The position numbers and the translations under genes are program-made. A stretch of DNA of 64,000 bases from Pterobdella sp. o SKG-2022. Its lineage: Eukaryota; Annelida; Clitellata; Hirudinida; Piscicolidae. The notes beneath the pieces are model-generated. The model saw only the letters and a program-made list of their open reading frames with translations, was not told the origin of the DNA and ran no database searches. The stretch spans positions 10,472,291 through 10,536,290 of the forward strand of contig OZ038323.1 of the NCBI GenBank assembly GCA_964035795.1, written 5' to 3'. Positions 1 through 33,434 of the stretch are shown piece by piece (positions within the stretch are counted from its first letter, which is position 1; every line of letters starts with the position of its first letter).

Positions 1-3000
1 AAATAATAATGAAATCAACCATTAGTCATACCATGTGAATTTTTTCGAATGTCACATGAAGAATTGTGTTTCACTAACGCACTTTAAGCTACAATTTTCA
101 ATAATTTCAACCTTATCACAAACACAAGCTCAGAAATACTAAAACTAAAAAAAAGGATAATTCAACTAAGAAGAACAACAATAAAAAAATAATATAAAAA
201 TAAATAATTTTGTGAAAAAATTTCGAAAATAAAATAATAAAAACATAAATAAATATTAAAAGACAAATACTAGTTCTACTAGAACATTGACAAATAGCGA
301 CCACTGGCCGGCGGGGTATCACTAATAACTCAAACCCCATATTTGAATGCGCCCTTTAAAATGGCGGTATTAACAGTATTGTTCATAATTATTATAGTCA
401 TATATTTTTTATATGATTCATTATTATTATTCTATTAAATATTTATGATGTGTTTTATTTATTACTCATTTTTATTGATATTATCAGTTCCTGTAGAAGT
501 ATTATTATTATTAGTAGTAGCAGTAGAAACTTTATTTTATTCACCTAAGTATACAATTTTCATAAAACGCAGACTAATATCAAAACTAAGCATTTTTTCT
601 TGTCAGTATAGATAAAATTGAGCAAAAGAAAATCTAAAAGAAAAGACGATAATAAGAAAAGCATACACAAAGCAACAAGTTATCTGTTCCTTGTTTTAGA
701 TTTATTTGTTTATGCACCAGAACCTTCACGAAAATTTTTTCTTTTGCCATATTTCATTTTTTTAACGTTTTTTTCATGAAGTATTTATTGTTTTATTTCC
801 GGAAAAAAAATTAAGAAATAACGTAAAAATAAAAGAAACATCATTTGAACATTACTTAAATATAAAAAACTCGAAAAAACAAATTAATAAACATCAATAA
901 TGAAAGCATAGAAAAAAATGAAAAACAACATGGAAACAATAAAAAAAAGAATTTATAAAATATATAAAAAATCAATAACAATAACCACGCAACATAATAG
1001 CATCAAAACCATAAAAACAAAATAAACAGTGAAAATGTTTGAAGAAACTGCAACTTCAACAAAACACTGAAACAACTTCAAACACAAAAAAACAACTACA
1101 AAAATAACATAAACAAAAAAATCAACAAAATAAGACAATAAAAAAAAAAAAAGATAAAAAAAAATTCAAATAATTGAAAAAAACAAAAAAAAAACATCAG
1201 CAAAACAACATGACATTCAAAACTGAAACAACAGCGCCATAAATATGCAAACATGCAAGGAAACATTCGAATCCTCAAGACTCAGCCACTGCCACGCCTG
1301 CTTCTCATTTACATTAGCATTTCACTTTTAATTCTTTAAGAAATTTTAAAATTAAACCTACACAAAACTAAAATAGAGAATTCTCAATGTTTTAGAGAAT
1401 GTAGGAAAGATATAGGCATTATAAATAGATACATATATTTTAAAAAAACACGTACACACGGGTCTAAGCACATACATACACACTATAAGTAGAAAAATTT
1501 AAATTTCTAAACAAACACACACAAAAAAATACAAAAAAAACTCACGTACACAAACATACGGACACATTATTTGCATTAAAAACAAAATTGACAAAGATTA
1601 AAAAAGAAAAGAAAAGAATAAAAACTCCGCCATTTTACGAAAAAATACTTTTAGAAAGAATTTAAAATTAAATTAAAATTGCAAGTTTTATAAGAAATTT
1701 AAAAAATCATTAAAAAAAACATGAAGCTTACGAAGCAAAATATAAAATAATCAGATGTTGCCTTGTATAAATTCTTAGAATTATAGTTCTCATCATCCTC
1801 ATCACCATCATCCTTATCCACATCATCTTCATCATCATCACCAACATCATCATTATCCACATCATTCTCATCATCATCATCATTGTCATCACCATCATCA
1901 TCATCACCACCACCACCATCATCATCCTCCTCATCATCATAACCCTCCTCACCATAGGACGCTGTTACGCAATCCTTAAGTTCCACATGAAGCTGCCCAT
2001 AATTTGATTATCTTCAATGGAATTCACTTTTAAAAAATAAATAAGGGTATTAATAAAAATAATGAAGATGATAGTAACATTAATCATAATTTGAAACAAT
2101 AAAGAGACATTAATAAAAATATGGAATAAAGATAAAATTAATAATAATATAAAACACAAACAACAATAATAATAATATGAAATAATAAGAACAGCAAAAA
2201 TAATGAGAATAACAGCTATAATATATACAAACAGTTCTATTGAATTATTTTAGTAAATAAGAAAATTAATCACCGACACACGCACACACTTCATGTTTCC
2301 CGCTAAATGTATGTATATATACTCTAAAATATTTGTATGTTTTCATACACATGTGTGTGTGTGTGTGTTTCTCATATGTGTATGCGATAGAATGTAGTGG
2401 TTTATGAACGTGTGAATATGCTATAAAAGATGCCATTAGACACGGAAATGAAGTTTGTGAACGTTTTGGACTAAATGTTATTCGTGGTGATGAGAATGTT
2501 TGTGTCAACAAATATTTGAATGTTTTTCAACATAAAAAGTTCAGAAAGAAACTTTTAAGTTATTTAAAAGTGAATTTATGATTATAACTTTAGTAATAAC
2601 TATCGGAACAGAAATAAAAAGCGATAGTTAATAGTATTTAGATTATTGTATTTGCCGGCTACTACTACGCACATTGAATAAGAGTTTAAACCGCTAAAAC
2701 AGGTCGAGAAGTGTGGGGACGATAATTAACTAATTATTGCAACATATATTGATCACTGAGACAAAAATCTATACTAATGAAGGTGAGTTATCCTAATTTA
2801 AATTTAATATATTAGGATTATATGATATAGTTATTTTTTGAAATTTTTACTTCGAGTAGTGATGAATTTTAAAAATAAATGTATTTTTAGTATTTATATG
2901 AATAATATTAAAATATTAGTCGTTAAATTCTTATCAAAATTTTTTTTTCGCTATGAAAACCTATAATTTTATGAGACATTCCAATAACACCTCAAAACAA

Positions 3001-3208
3001 ATTTTGATTTTTGAAATTCAAATAATGCCATGTTCAAGACCATCATCAAGACCACAATTTGCTTCCTCATCGTCCTCTTCTTCATCATCTTGTCCTTTTC
3101 ATGTTAGTCTTCAATTTCAATTTTGAGTGCACAGTGTGAGTTATAACTAGTTTAATTATACTTATCAATTTCTTTTTTATTTTCACCATCATCATCATCA
3201 TCATCACC

Positions 3209-3240
<32 letters not shown>

Positions 3241-4330
3241 CATCATCATCATTGAGTTTTTATTTTTATTTTTTTTATATTTCACCAAGTTTTTTTCCCT
3301 ATTCCCCATCTTTTTTCAGCATCACGTATGACAAATTAACTTTGTTATTTGAGATTCCAACACAAATGATCAATCTAAAATTTTATTCTATTCTATCTGA
3401 GAATTTAAGAAATGTATAAAATTAATATATTAGGAAATTCCAAAATCAACTTCATAGCAAAACCAAATTTTGCAAATAATTCTAAATTTTTTCTATCTTT
3501 TCCATTCAATTTTTCGAACATTTTCTGTTTTATTTATTTTTAAAATTAATTTATTTTCAAAATTTTATTTTTATTTTAATTAAATTTTTAAAAAAATCTC
3601 AAATCCCACTGTACCCTTGTGTTCAAAATATGCAAATCAGGGCTTTATTTTTTTATTTGTTTTTCAAATAATAAAAAGATTAAAATGATAACCATAAAAA
3701 TAATAATAATAATAATAATAAGATTAGAAAAACACTTGGAAAGAATAAAAAAATTATTTGATAAAAATGAAATCAATAAAAATATTAATACCAACATCAA
3801 TTTTTGAATTAATTATAGTTAATTATAACAAAAACAAATAAAAAATTTAAATAATAATATAAATAAAACAATGTAAAAAAGATGAAAAAAAACTCATAAA
3901 CTCAAGAATGAACAGTGCATCAACTTCAAATCGAAGAAGTTTTTTGTCAGGTCATCTTGAACTTCCAAAACACTTCATTGTTTCTGACGTACTTGAGAAA
4001 GCTTGACTCTCAAATGCCTGATATATGAATGCATGCATAGATTGGAACATGCATAATACATGGTGGTAGATAAAAAATATATTAGTGAATGAATTCAAAA
4101 ATGGCTTATCTTTCTATTAATGAATGCATTTATGCATGGATTGATGTGTGGTTGAATGCATGGATGAATGGATAGATCAAAAAAAGTTGGATAAATAGAT
4201 GAATAAAAAAAAATGAGATTATACAAAATAAAATCGATTGGTGTTTAGTTGAGTAGATGAAATTATCAGTGGGTGAATTGGTTGGAGTGAGATGAAAAAA
4301 AGTTGGAGGGATACATAGGTAGAGGAATAC

Positions 4331-4681
<351 letters not shown>

Positions 4682-5226
4682 TTTGAAAAATTGGCAAAAA
4701 TAACTACAGTAACTAAAAACTTGATACGCTAATCCTCCATGAAAAACATGATTTTAATTTTAAAATAGGTTCAATAAAATTTGAAAAGGATATTGTAAAA
4801 AAATTGAAAAAATATGAAAAGATCAGAGTAAGATTGTGGGTGTAACAATAAAAAAAAACCAAAAAAATAAAGAAGAAAAGATTTTTTAGTGGTTTAAACT
4901 TGAACATTAAAAAAGATTTTTAGATTTATTTTTGGAAACAAAATATATATATGCAACAATAGTGATAATAAAATAATAAAAAAAATAGAATAATAGAAAA
5001 AAAATGCAAATAATAAATGAAAAAATAAAAAATAGATCTAAAAAAATAATATTAAAATCGTGTAAGATGAGTTTTATGGTTGTCGACCCAGAAATATTGA
5101 CCTTTTGAGCTGGATTAAATATTCATTATTATTGCTATTTTTTATTTTTTTATGGTAATAGTATTATTTATACAAAAAATACTAGTAATGTTTGTGTTAG
5201 TAGTTATATTATTTTTAATAATTTAA

Positions 5227-5533
5227 TAGTAGTAGTAGTTGTAGTTTTAGTAGTAGTAGCAGTAGTAGTAGTAGTAGTAGTAACAGTAGTAGTAGTAGTA
5301 GTAGTAGTAGCAGTAGTAGTAGTAGTAGTAGCAGTAGTAGTAGTAGCAGTAGTAGTAGTAGTAGCAGTAGTAGCAGTAGTAGCAGTAGTAGCAGTAGTAG
5401 TAGCAGTAGTAGTAGTAGCAGTAGTAGTAGTAGTAGTAGCAGTAGTAGCAGTAGTAGCAGTAGTAGCAGTAGTAGCAGTAGTAGTAGTAGAAGTAGCAGT
5501 AGTAGTAGTAGTAATAATAATAATAATAATAAT
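5227..5533. repeat. (AGT)n/(AGC)n triplet array
   Basis: About 300 bp of AGT triplets with scattered AGC variants, ending in a short AAT run. It resembles the 1.06-kb array at 30303-31361 in both unit and variant. The poly-Leu and poly-Tyr frames are a by-product of the repeat. Confidence 0.95.
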
Positions 5534-7640
5534 GCATTCAAAAATGTCATATAATTTCGGAAACTATTCTAGTTTGTCATTTTCCGGTTTTTCCTTGAAG
5601 TTTGTTTTTAAATTATAAATTCCAACAGTTTTTTCCACTTCTGAATTAAAAAAACCTAGAATGCTATTTTGGAAATGAGTGTGAAAATTTTAAAATTTAG
5701 TTGTTTTTTTATAAAAATACAATTTTGATTTAAATTTTTATATCATTTCATGTCTCTTTTTATTTAGGGCCTTATTTTATGTCTTTAAAAGTGGAAAATA
5801 TTTTGATATTTTTTTTCTCAAAAAACTAAATATTGTCGACGGTTCAACTTTTGCATGAAAAATTGCGCTAAAAAATATAAAAAATTCACAAAAAATGTAA
5901 TTAAAGTTTTCTCGTTTTGATGTTTCACACAAGAAATAAATAATAATATTTTTATAAAAGCTCACTTAAAAAATAAATGACTTTAATAAAAATATTTTCA
6001 TAAATTGAATATTTCAAACTGAACAAAAAACTGGAATTTTAGCATGACTCGAAACTTCAAATATTAATGTGAAACTCAATTAAAATATGAGTAACACTTG
6101 TATAGAACAGGAGATGATGAATATCTGTAATGTCATGGTCTTCTAATGCCTTTTAAATTAAAATCAAAAATTCAAAATTTTTAAAATGCTTTTAAAAAAT
6201 AATAAAAAACAATAAATTCTTGAAAATAAGTTATAATATCAAATGTTTTTTGAAGCGTTGGCTGAATAGATGAATGGAGAGATTAGGATGTTTGAATTAA
6301 AGTTTTACAAATAGAAAAATTTTCATGAACAGAAAAATTCAAACGATTAAGCTATGGTGATGCTGAAAAAACAAAAAATGACTTGAAAAATCGCAGTAAT
6401 CAAAAATTTATTTGCTAACATTTAAAATGGTAGAATGGTAGAAACAGCACTCAAACATAACAGATCAGTCAGTCTTCATTGGTTCTCAACAGCTCTTTAT
6501 TAAATTCAGCAAATTCATGTTGAATATCCGACATTGGTTAAAAGTAAATAAAAAATACAAAGATTCTGCATTTAAGCATTCTAGCTAAATCTTCTTTTTT
6601 CTCATTCTAAACGCATGTAATTCTTCCAGCCAATGTATTTGAACATAACTAACTTCCCCCTCGTCAAATGTTAAGGTATAAGTTTATAATTACAGATCAC
6701 AGATAAGAGCAGTGGTTCCAAAAACAATTCAATGAGAATTGTAACAAGAAAAGGGATTAGTTTTATAGGGTATTGAGCGGTGATGCTTATCAGGGAAGTT
6801 GGTGGAAACTGATGACAGCATGAATAGCATGTGAAAATGTCTACAGTGTTTTTAGATGTTTTGATGAATTTTGAATATTAACCTTTTATCTTGAGACATC
6901 TAGTGGAAGACTGATAGTGATTATTAGATTGATATTATTATTTGAAATATTGTGATTGTTGTTGGTATTAATTCAATCTATGATGCATTAACAAAGACTG
7001 AATCAGATATCAATTTATGAGCACCTATTTAGATTTTGATTTAGGATTTAGATCCTAATTCAATAAAACGATTAAAAAACTGGAAAATACAACTAATTGG
7101 AAAAATAATATTAATAAATAAATTTGAAAATAATAATTATGCATACTAATTAAAGCATGATCTGTCAATGTTGTATATATTTTCAAAGCTTATCTAAGTT
7201 CACGAACCTTTTCGTAAGTCTAACTCACATTATCAAATCATTTCATAACCAATCAGCATCAGAGCAAAAAAAAATTCTCAATTGAGATGTAACTTCAACT
7301 TTAAGGAAGCAAAACTTCAAAAAAGCTTTGAAAAAATCCATGAATTTTGAGAATAGTATTATTTATATTTAATTTATTTCATTTATATTTATTTATTTTA
7401 TTTATACTGAATATTTTTCAGGCTTGAAGAATTTTATAATATTTTTTCATCTCAAACCCATGAATTCCGCAATGTGATATTTCATTGAAAAAGCTTGATA
7501 GACTTTGCTTTTATTCATTTCGTTCAGTTTTTTGGGGGTTTTGGGTTATATTTTTTGTTTAATTTTTATATTTTTAGCTTCATTTTTTTGTTATATTATT
7601 TTTAATTATCATTTTCTTAGTTCTTTGGTCTTTTATATCT

Positions 7641-7715
7641 AAAATTATTATTATTATTATTAAGATTTTTATAGCGCATAGTTATCAATTCAAGATTGCT
7701 TCAGAGGCGCATAGG
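7641..7715 (-). mobile_element. Retroposon 3' tail remnant
   Basis: Read on the minus strand, this piece runs through CAATCTTGAATTGATAACT, a GCGC-ATA-AAA motif and an (AAT)n tail. About 41 of 43 positions match the 3' end of the retrotransposon at 49762-49805. It looks like a strongly 5'-truncated copy, or a short element sharing that tail. Confidence 0.65.
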
Positions 7716-8479
7716 TTCACTTTTGATTGTAAGCAATTACTATTACCATAACCACACAATTTATTTGAGATTTTGTTTTTTCTGATCAAATTAGAATAAA
7801 AGATAATATATTGTTTCTGCAATTGAGTCAAAGAATGAAAATTAGTGAGCTAAGTTATGAAAAATTGTTGGAAGAATAAATTTGCATTTTGTTATGATGA
7901 TTTATGGAAAAAATTTTAACTTTAAATTAATTTTGAGCATGAAAATTTATATTCATATTCTTTCAACATATTTTTTTGTGGAAAAATAAAAAAATTTTCA
8001 AAAAAAATGAATTTATAAAAAAAACAAAAAAAATAAATTTTAGTTTGTATAGTGCTTCATAGAAAGTGATAAAGTTAACTTTTAATTGCGTTCAACAATC
8101 ATAAATAATGGAAAAAACAAAATGAAGGGGATTTGTAGAGATTTCTTCTTTGAATCATTTAAAATAAAATGAATAAGAATTGGCAACAGAATTAATGGAA
8201 AGAAGAAATAAAGATTGGTAGCTAGATAAATGAATAGATGGATTGATGAAAAAATAATTGAATAAATAAAAACTAGATGGATAACAGAAAAAATAGAAGA
8301 ATGAATAAAAAAATATACTGATAAGTGAGTGGGTAGTTGGATAAGAAATTGATACCATTTCTGGATAACAAAAAAATGGATAACCCCATTTATGAAACAA
8401 AAGGCGTTGAACAAAATAAAGAATAATACTAAATGTGAAAATAAAAGATAGCTTGATAAGCAAACTGATTAATTGGTAA

Positions 8480-8702
<223 letters not shown>

Positions 8703-9663
8703 ATGGATGAATGCACCGAGACAGGTGCTTGAATGATAGATAAGTGGATGAGTTCATGGATGAAAGAAGCTGTAATCGAGTGATGTCATAAACTCTTTAT
8801 TATTATTGTTATTATCCAAAAATTGTTTTCTATTTCTATTATTTTGCTATCGTTATCATATTTATAAATTTTATTTAATGGAAACTATTTCTATTTTGAT
8901 GATTATTATATTTATTCTAGTTATTTATTTCAGATTTTACTGAAACCAATAACTACTTTATGCGCCTTCAGTATTTTTCAACATTGTTTATTAATCTTTT
9001 TTTTAAGGTTGCTTACTTTTTTGTTATCCTTCAAGTTAAATTTTCTCAAAATTAAAAAATCGTTTAATTTTGTTTGAATTTTTATTATGAATAATCATGT
9101 CTTCATTTTTTTACAATGCACTTTCTATCATTATTTCTCACAGCATTGCATATAGTTCATATAACTAACTCTTCTCATTGATTTCTTTTTTTATTTATTT
9201 GTTTTTCCATTTTAAAATGACAGTCAACTTCGTGGGAGTAGAATGGAAATTTCAATTAATTTTTGATTCATGTCTTTTTGTTTTATATATTTTGGTTTTA
9301 TTTCATTTCTTTGTTTCTTTTTATTTCAATATTTTTTTTCTGTTTCCCTCAAAATAAAGCCGGTAGGAATAATTGGAAAAATTAATATTTGAGTGGTGAA
9401 AAGTTCAATTGAAAAAAATGCGATAAAAACATGATCAGATGGAAAAATAAGAAAAGTAAAAATTAAAAAAAATAGTTAAAATAGTTATTATAATTAATAA
9501 ATTAATAATTGGAAAAAAAATAATATTAACAGAAAATCAATAGAAATGGAATTAAAAAAATAAAAATAACAATAATATTGAAAAAAAAAACCAATAATAA
9601 TAAAAATATTAATAATTACATTAAAAAAATAAAAACAATAATATTACTAACTTTCATCACCAG

Positions 9664-26192
<16,529 letters not shown>

Positions 26193-26880
26193 CAGTCACC
26201 CATGCAGCCACCAACCCATCCGTCCATCCACCACTCTGGTGACATCACTAGAGAAGAAGTTGTGGTGCTTTCATCCAGATCTTTTGAATTAATTTTTATT
26301 CTTTACTCGCCAGATGCTTTTGAATAACAAAGTGTCTAATTTGTTTTGGTGATTTTGTATTATATAAAATATATTGTATTATTTTTTTGTTTTCGAAAAA
26401 TATTTTTTCAGTTTTTCGAATGTCGAAATATTTGAAAAAAATTTATTTTTTTTTGACTTTTTAAAATTTATTTATATGTACAATCTAATTAAATTTTGAA
26501 CTCTGAAGTATCAATCAATCAAATAAAAAAAAACAAATAACATAAAAAAAAATTAAGATTTTCATAATAATTTAATAACAGTAAAAACATCTTATGTGAA
26601 AAATTAATGGATAAAAACATCAGTGAAAGTTATATTAAAACTACGTTGGTTTGAAATTGAGAATAATAATTTCGAGGGTAATAAGGGGAAATAGCAATAC
26701 AATTTACAATGACGATATTTATGTAAGAATAATAATAATAATAATAAAAATAATAAAGATGAAAAATAATAATAATGAAATAATAGAAATAATAAAAAAA
26801 AAGAAATGGTTTCAATAAGAACTGATACATGAAACATCGTAAGAACGGGATAATTTCTAACCATTACTTTGCATACAATT

Positions 26881-27119
26881 GTACTACTACTGCTACTACT
26901 ACTACTGCAACTACCACTACTACTACTACTGCTACTACTACAACTACTACTACTACTGCTACTTCTACCACTACTACTACTACTGCTACTACTACTGCTA
27001 CTACTACTGCTACTACTACAACTACTACTAGTACTACTACTACTACTACTGCTACTGCTACTACTACTAATACTAGTAATACTACTACTAATACTACTAC
27101 TAATACTACTACTACTACT
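26881..27119. repeat. (ACT)n/(GCT)n triplet array
   Basis: About 240 bp of ACT triplets with GCT, AAT and AGT variants. This is the reverse-complement family of the AGT/AGC arrays at 5227 and 30303. Poly-Thr, poly-Leu and poly-Ser frames result from the repeat. Confidence 0.95.
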
Positions 27120-27126
27120 TTTACTT

Positions 27127-27180
27127 AAAATAATATTAATGTCCATTTATATAGCGCTAAAGATCCAATAGAGGCGCGAA
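27127..27180 (-). mobile_element. Retroposon tail remnant next to triplet array
   Basis: On the minus strand it reads GCGCCTCTATTGGATC, then TAGCGCTATATAAATGG, then an AT-rich tail that runs directly into the AGT-type triplet array at 26881-27119. The array may have grown from the element's tail. Confidence 0.55.
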
Positions 27181-27431
27181 AACAACTGCACATCTAGCTC
27201 CTTTGACGTGTTTTCTTATTGTTAACTATGGAGTATTGGAAAAAATAGAACTTATTGTTATTTTTTTTGATTAATATTGTGTGTATTATCATTAGTATTA
27301 TTATTATTGTTTTTATTATTATTGTTATTCTAGTTAAGCAAAATAATTTAATTTTTATTGCATTTATTCATAGTACTTAGTCTTAATATTACTGCATAAG
27401 CATCAAAGTATTATCAGTTTTATTTTTATTA

Positions 27432-27437
27432 TTATGT

Positions 27438-27487
<50 letters not shown>

Positions 27488-27500
27488 GTTGTTGTTGTTA
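27432..27500. repeat. (ATT)n microsatellite
   Basis: A clean ATT run of about 18 units followed by a few GTT units. Confidence 0.93.
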
Positions 27501-29586
27501 TTAATAGTCCCAGTATTATAATGGTTATTACTCCTCATATTAATAATCATATTATTTTTTTGCCCATATTTTTTTGTTATTGACATTATTCTTCATACGC
27601 GAAAAAATGTGAGAATGCACACACACTTTTATTGAAACATTTTTCAGCAATAGATTTTTTCACCTCTAAAACTCTTCGGTTTTTATTGCTTCTTGTTTGT
27701 TTTTTATGAATATTTCCAGCATCAAAACATATTTCTTGTTTTCAGTTTTTTAATTTTGCTCTATTTTAATATTATTTTTGTTGAATTGAGTTTTGTTTTT
27801 CAAAGTTTTCCTCTGTTTCCGCCGGAAGTAAATTAATCTTGAACTTGTAACGATCTTTGATTCTTCAATCCATTTCAAATTTGATTGTTTTTGCATATAA
27901 TTTAGTAAAAATTTATTCCATAATTTTTGTTTTATTTTTAATTAATTATTTTTTAATTCATTTTACACTTTATAGACTACAAAACAATTTTTAACATTCC
28001 AAGTTTTTAAATTTACAATAAAACGATTATAGTTGAATGATTGTGAAAATATTGTAATAAAAGCGGTTTACTGGTTGTTTTGCATGTAAAATCGTCAAAA
28101 AATTTTTGTTTTTGTTGATACAACTCAGCGTTGAAAAAAGTCGCTAAGGCTTTAAAATTTTTCACGGAAGATTTTTTGAATGAGAATAAAGGTGGAACCT
28201 ATTTTCCGAAAGTTAAAGCTGCGTGTAATTAAAAAGATCTTAAGAGACCTTCTTTATCTATCCATTTGTTCATCCATCAATTCATCCATTTATTCATTTA
28301 TCCATCCATTCATTTATTTATCCACCTATCGTTTCTTCTATCCAATCATTTATTTTCTTATCCATTCAACCATTCATCTACGTTTCTAATTATCTTTCAT
28401 CCCTCTACTCATCCATCTATCAGCCAATTTTTCAAATGATAAGTTTCGACACTCTTCACCGCAGCAAGCACAAATTCAAATAGATTCATTTATTCATTCA
28501 TCTGCTCGTCCATCCATCATCACACCAACCATCTATCTGCATCTATTTAACAACCAAAACAAATGCCTTTTTTATTCATTCATCTATCATTCCTTCATGC
28601 ATTCAAGTGCTGGTCTTATTCATTCATTTTTCATCCATCCATTTGTCAACTATACTTTCATCCATCCATTCATGCACCCACCCATCCATCATCCATTGTG
28701 TACTTCATCAGACATATATACAGCCAATTGGCTTTTAATACTTGCTTTAAATTTCTGATTTCTCAAACATCAGCTTTGAGGATTCAAAGTTTGCCAAAAT
28801 ACTTCTAAAATCAACAAAATATTTTTGAATGATTTATTTCTTTTTTCTAAAAATAGATATAATCTTTTCCCTGTCCTACCTCAGTCAACTAAACACGTGA
28901 CACACCTCGACTAATCATTGTTGAGCACAAATAATTGACTGAAACCATGTAGAAAAATAATACCAATTAATACGTGTTATTGGTTGGAGACTGTAGTTAG
29001 TGTTTCTATAGTTTTTTGAGGGTTTTAAGCAAAAAATTTTGACTACCGCTATCTGTGGAATGAATGAAATTTTGCAACATCCATAAAACAAAAAGCTTAC
29101 TCGTATTATTTAAGGTGCTTCAAAAGAAAATAATTTTTGAAAATATAATATATGAAAAATTTTATTTAATGAATCATAAAAAAGATATAAAAATTAAATT
29201 AAATAATGAAGGGCAATATAAAATCTACAGTTGACTATAAAAACTAAATTGTCATAGATGATTCAAAAACCTGTTAATAAAAAACAATCAGAATAATAAA
29301 AATGTAATAATAACAATAGAAAAGACAACGTCATTGTCTTTAAGCGTTTTTTCCTGTCATTACTTTTGTGTTTGTTTATTATTATTATTTTTCCAATTTA
29401 TTATTATTTTTATTATTATTTATATATTCCTCATTTCAATTTTTATGTTTATTCAAATTTTTTATGTTCAATTTAAAAGTTTTTGCATCTTTCTCAAGTC
29501 CATAACTTTTCAGAGTTCATCTATCAGTTCATCCATTCCTTTGTATTTTCATCTTATAAACTTGTTTATTTAGTTGTTTGTTATCC

Positions 29587-29722
29587 ATCTATTTACCCAC
29601 CCATCCACCCATCACCCACCCATCCACCCATCACCCACCCATCACCCATCACCCAGCCACTCACCCATCCACCCACCCATCCACCCATCACACACCCATC
29701 CACCCATCACACACATTCAATG
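29587..29722. repeat. CCCA/CCAT-type minisatellite
   Basis: Overlapping CACCCATCCACCCATCAC units of irregular length, C-rich on the plus strand and locally unlike the surrounding AT-rich DNA. Confidence 0.85.
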
Positions 29723-30301
29723 ACAGTCCATCAACCCCCTATAGGTTTAATTACTTTTACTCGTTCATTTCTGTCTTTTATTCAAAATTATAGAGTTATC
29801 TATTTTTAATGAAAGTAATTTTGATGAATTGGAAATGAAAAAGTTCAATTATAATTATTCAACAAATAATTGAAACTAAGACATTTGAAGTTGATGTTTT
29901 CAAAATAGGAATTAGAAAAAAAAATTTTTAATTTCGATAATAATTAAAAAAAATATAAATTACAATTGAAGAGAAAATAATAAAAAGAACAAGAAAAAAA
30001 CAACAATAATATTAGCAATAATAACAAAAAAAATAACAAAAGCAATAACAATAATACAAACTGTCGCCACGTTGACATCAAGTGGCATCAAACAAAAAAT
30101 AAGAATAATAATAAATATTTTAAAAAAGTGATATGTAACAAAGAAAAACACAATACAAGACAAAACTAATAGTAATTACAACAAAAGTAACTATTAAAAA
30201 AATAATTTAATTTTATTAAGGTTATCATTATTATTATTATTGTTTCTTTTATCAGTGATTTATTGATGATGGTGTAAGTGGTGTTAATACATAGCTGCGG
30301 G

Positions 30302-31361
<1,060 letters not shown>

Positions 31362-32571
31362 AAAAGGCAGCGATTATGTTTCTATTTGTCCCATTACTTC
31401 TCTATTTGCCATAATTTATTTTTCATTTTTCTTATATTTATTCACGATATTTTCTCACTTTTTTATTTATCTTTTTCAATTTTTTGGCTCATTTTTTTAA
31501 ATTCTAATTATAGATATTACTGGGGTATACTCAAATTCTCATACACTTGAATGAGGGCTTAATAACTTGTATCTAGTTTAAATGTTATATATGCTGTCAT
31601 ACATGATACTCTTTGGAAAGTTATTTGGTTACTTTTTATAAATCTTAGGATTATTTATTAAGCATTTGTATTAATAAAAATTAATAAATTTGATAAAAAA
31701 TTGGTTATCCTGGAGGTTATTTTTATCCTACTCTATCGCTCAATCTGATTGGCTGAGAGTTTTGGTTAGAATCGTCTGAGAAAATATTACTGGTCTGTAG
31801 ATTATTCGTCAAATGGTCGATAAAAAGGTTTTCAACGTTTTTTTTTCATATTTTTACCAACATTATAAAAAATAAACTCGTTTTTATTGGAAAATTTCAA
31901 AAAAAAATGTTTTACGCTTGAAAATATACACGTTAAAAATTTAATCTCTCTTTCAGAAATATTATCCAATTAACAATTGTGTAAGTTCTCGTTGAAATTT
32001 TAAAAACAGATTCACTTTTAAGAAAAGATAAATAATACTTAAATTCATTTTTAATACTGTTCAGTCTGTACAAACAACAACAACAACAAATAAAAAATCA
32101 ATAACATAACTACGTTTTATATACTTATTTAATACGCAGATGTATTAGTATTCAATTCATAATAATATTGTTTTCAAATAGAAGATAATGTTCAAAATAA
32201 TGATTTAAACAAAGAATTTTATGATAGTTAGTTTTATAGAGCAGTTGATGTGTTGCTTGTCATTACAACAACAATGGCTTCCAATACATGAAGAATACAC
32301 ACATTTAGTCGTCAACAAATTAAATTGATAATTTAGTTGAAATATATAATAATTTAGACTAGAAATTAAAAAACCTAATTTTAATTTTAAATAAATATCT
32401 CAGTTAAGATGCTAGTTATAATTTTGGAGTCTAGCATGTTGTCAGCCAATTTGACTTTAAAACATCAAGTCTTATAATATTTCAATCTCTTTCCTTTTCC
32501 TGTCTTTCACTTCCACTTTTTCGCATCATTGTTTTTGGTGTTTCCATCATAACCTCACCATTTTTTGTTAA

Positions 32572-33374
32572 CTATAATCTTTGGTTGTCATAATAGGTGT
32601 CCAGGAAACTGTTGATGAAGGATGTGTTGAGGACATTGAGATTAAAGAGATTGCTTTTCATTTTCTCAGTTAATATATTTTGTTTCAAACCATCATCATC
32701 ATAACCATCGTGTTTTTCTTCATTGTAATCATTATCATACTCTTCCTCTTCACCCTCTTCGTCTTCATCATTTTTATCGAATTCCTCATTTCTTAGTTGC
32801 GATTCGTTATATTTACTAATTTTGTTTTTATTTTTTGTATTATTTCTATTTATTTTATCCATTTTATAGATTTTTCCTTCCACATTACTTTTATTTTTTA
32901 ATTCTTTTATCTCACTTTTCGTTTTTTTATTTTTATTTTTAACATTATTATTCTTATTCTTATTATTTTTTCCCCGCCTATTATTTTTATTTTTATTATT
33001 CTCCTCTTTATCCTTTTTGATGATGTCATCATCATCGTCATCATTGTCAATGACTTTGTTTACAATATCCTCACAACCAATAGCCTCGAAGTTGATTCTG
33101 TTATCCATGTTTTCATTTAACCCATTGAGGAATATAATGTTATCAGAAATATCATTATCAGCATTTTTTTTGCTATTTTTAGTTTCATCATCATTAATAT
33201 TGGGACTATTGTTGCTGCTATTATTAATTTCTATATTATTCATACTATTATTATTAGAAATATTGATATTGTTATTATCATTATTATTGTTATTTATTTT
33301 GTTTCTTATTAAATTGTTATCTAAAAGTGTTTCTTCGCTATAGATATTTGTATTGTTAATGCAATAATAGTAAC

Positions 33375-33434
<60 letters not shown>

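Noticed and set aside
1699..1986. Asp-rich open frame on the minus strand
   Set aside because: Arises from a GAT/ATC triplet stretch; no recognisable domain and no clear splice partners.
5215..5550. Poly-Leu and poly-Tyr open frames
   Set aside because: Translation of the AGT/AGC triplet array; all frames of such an array stay open.
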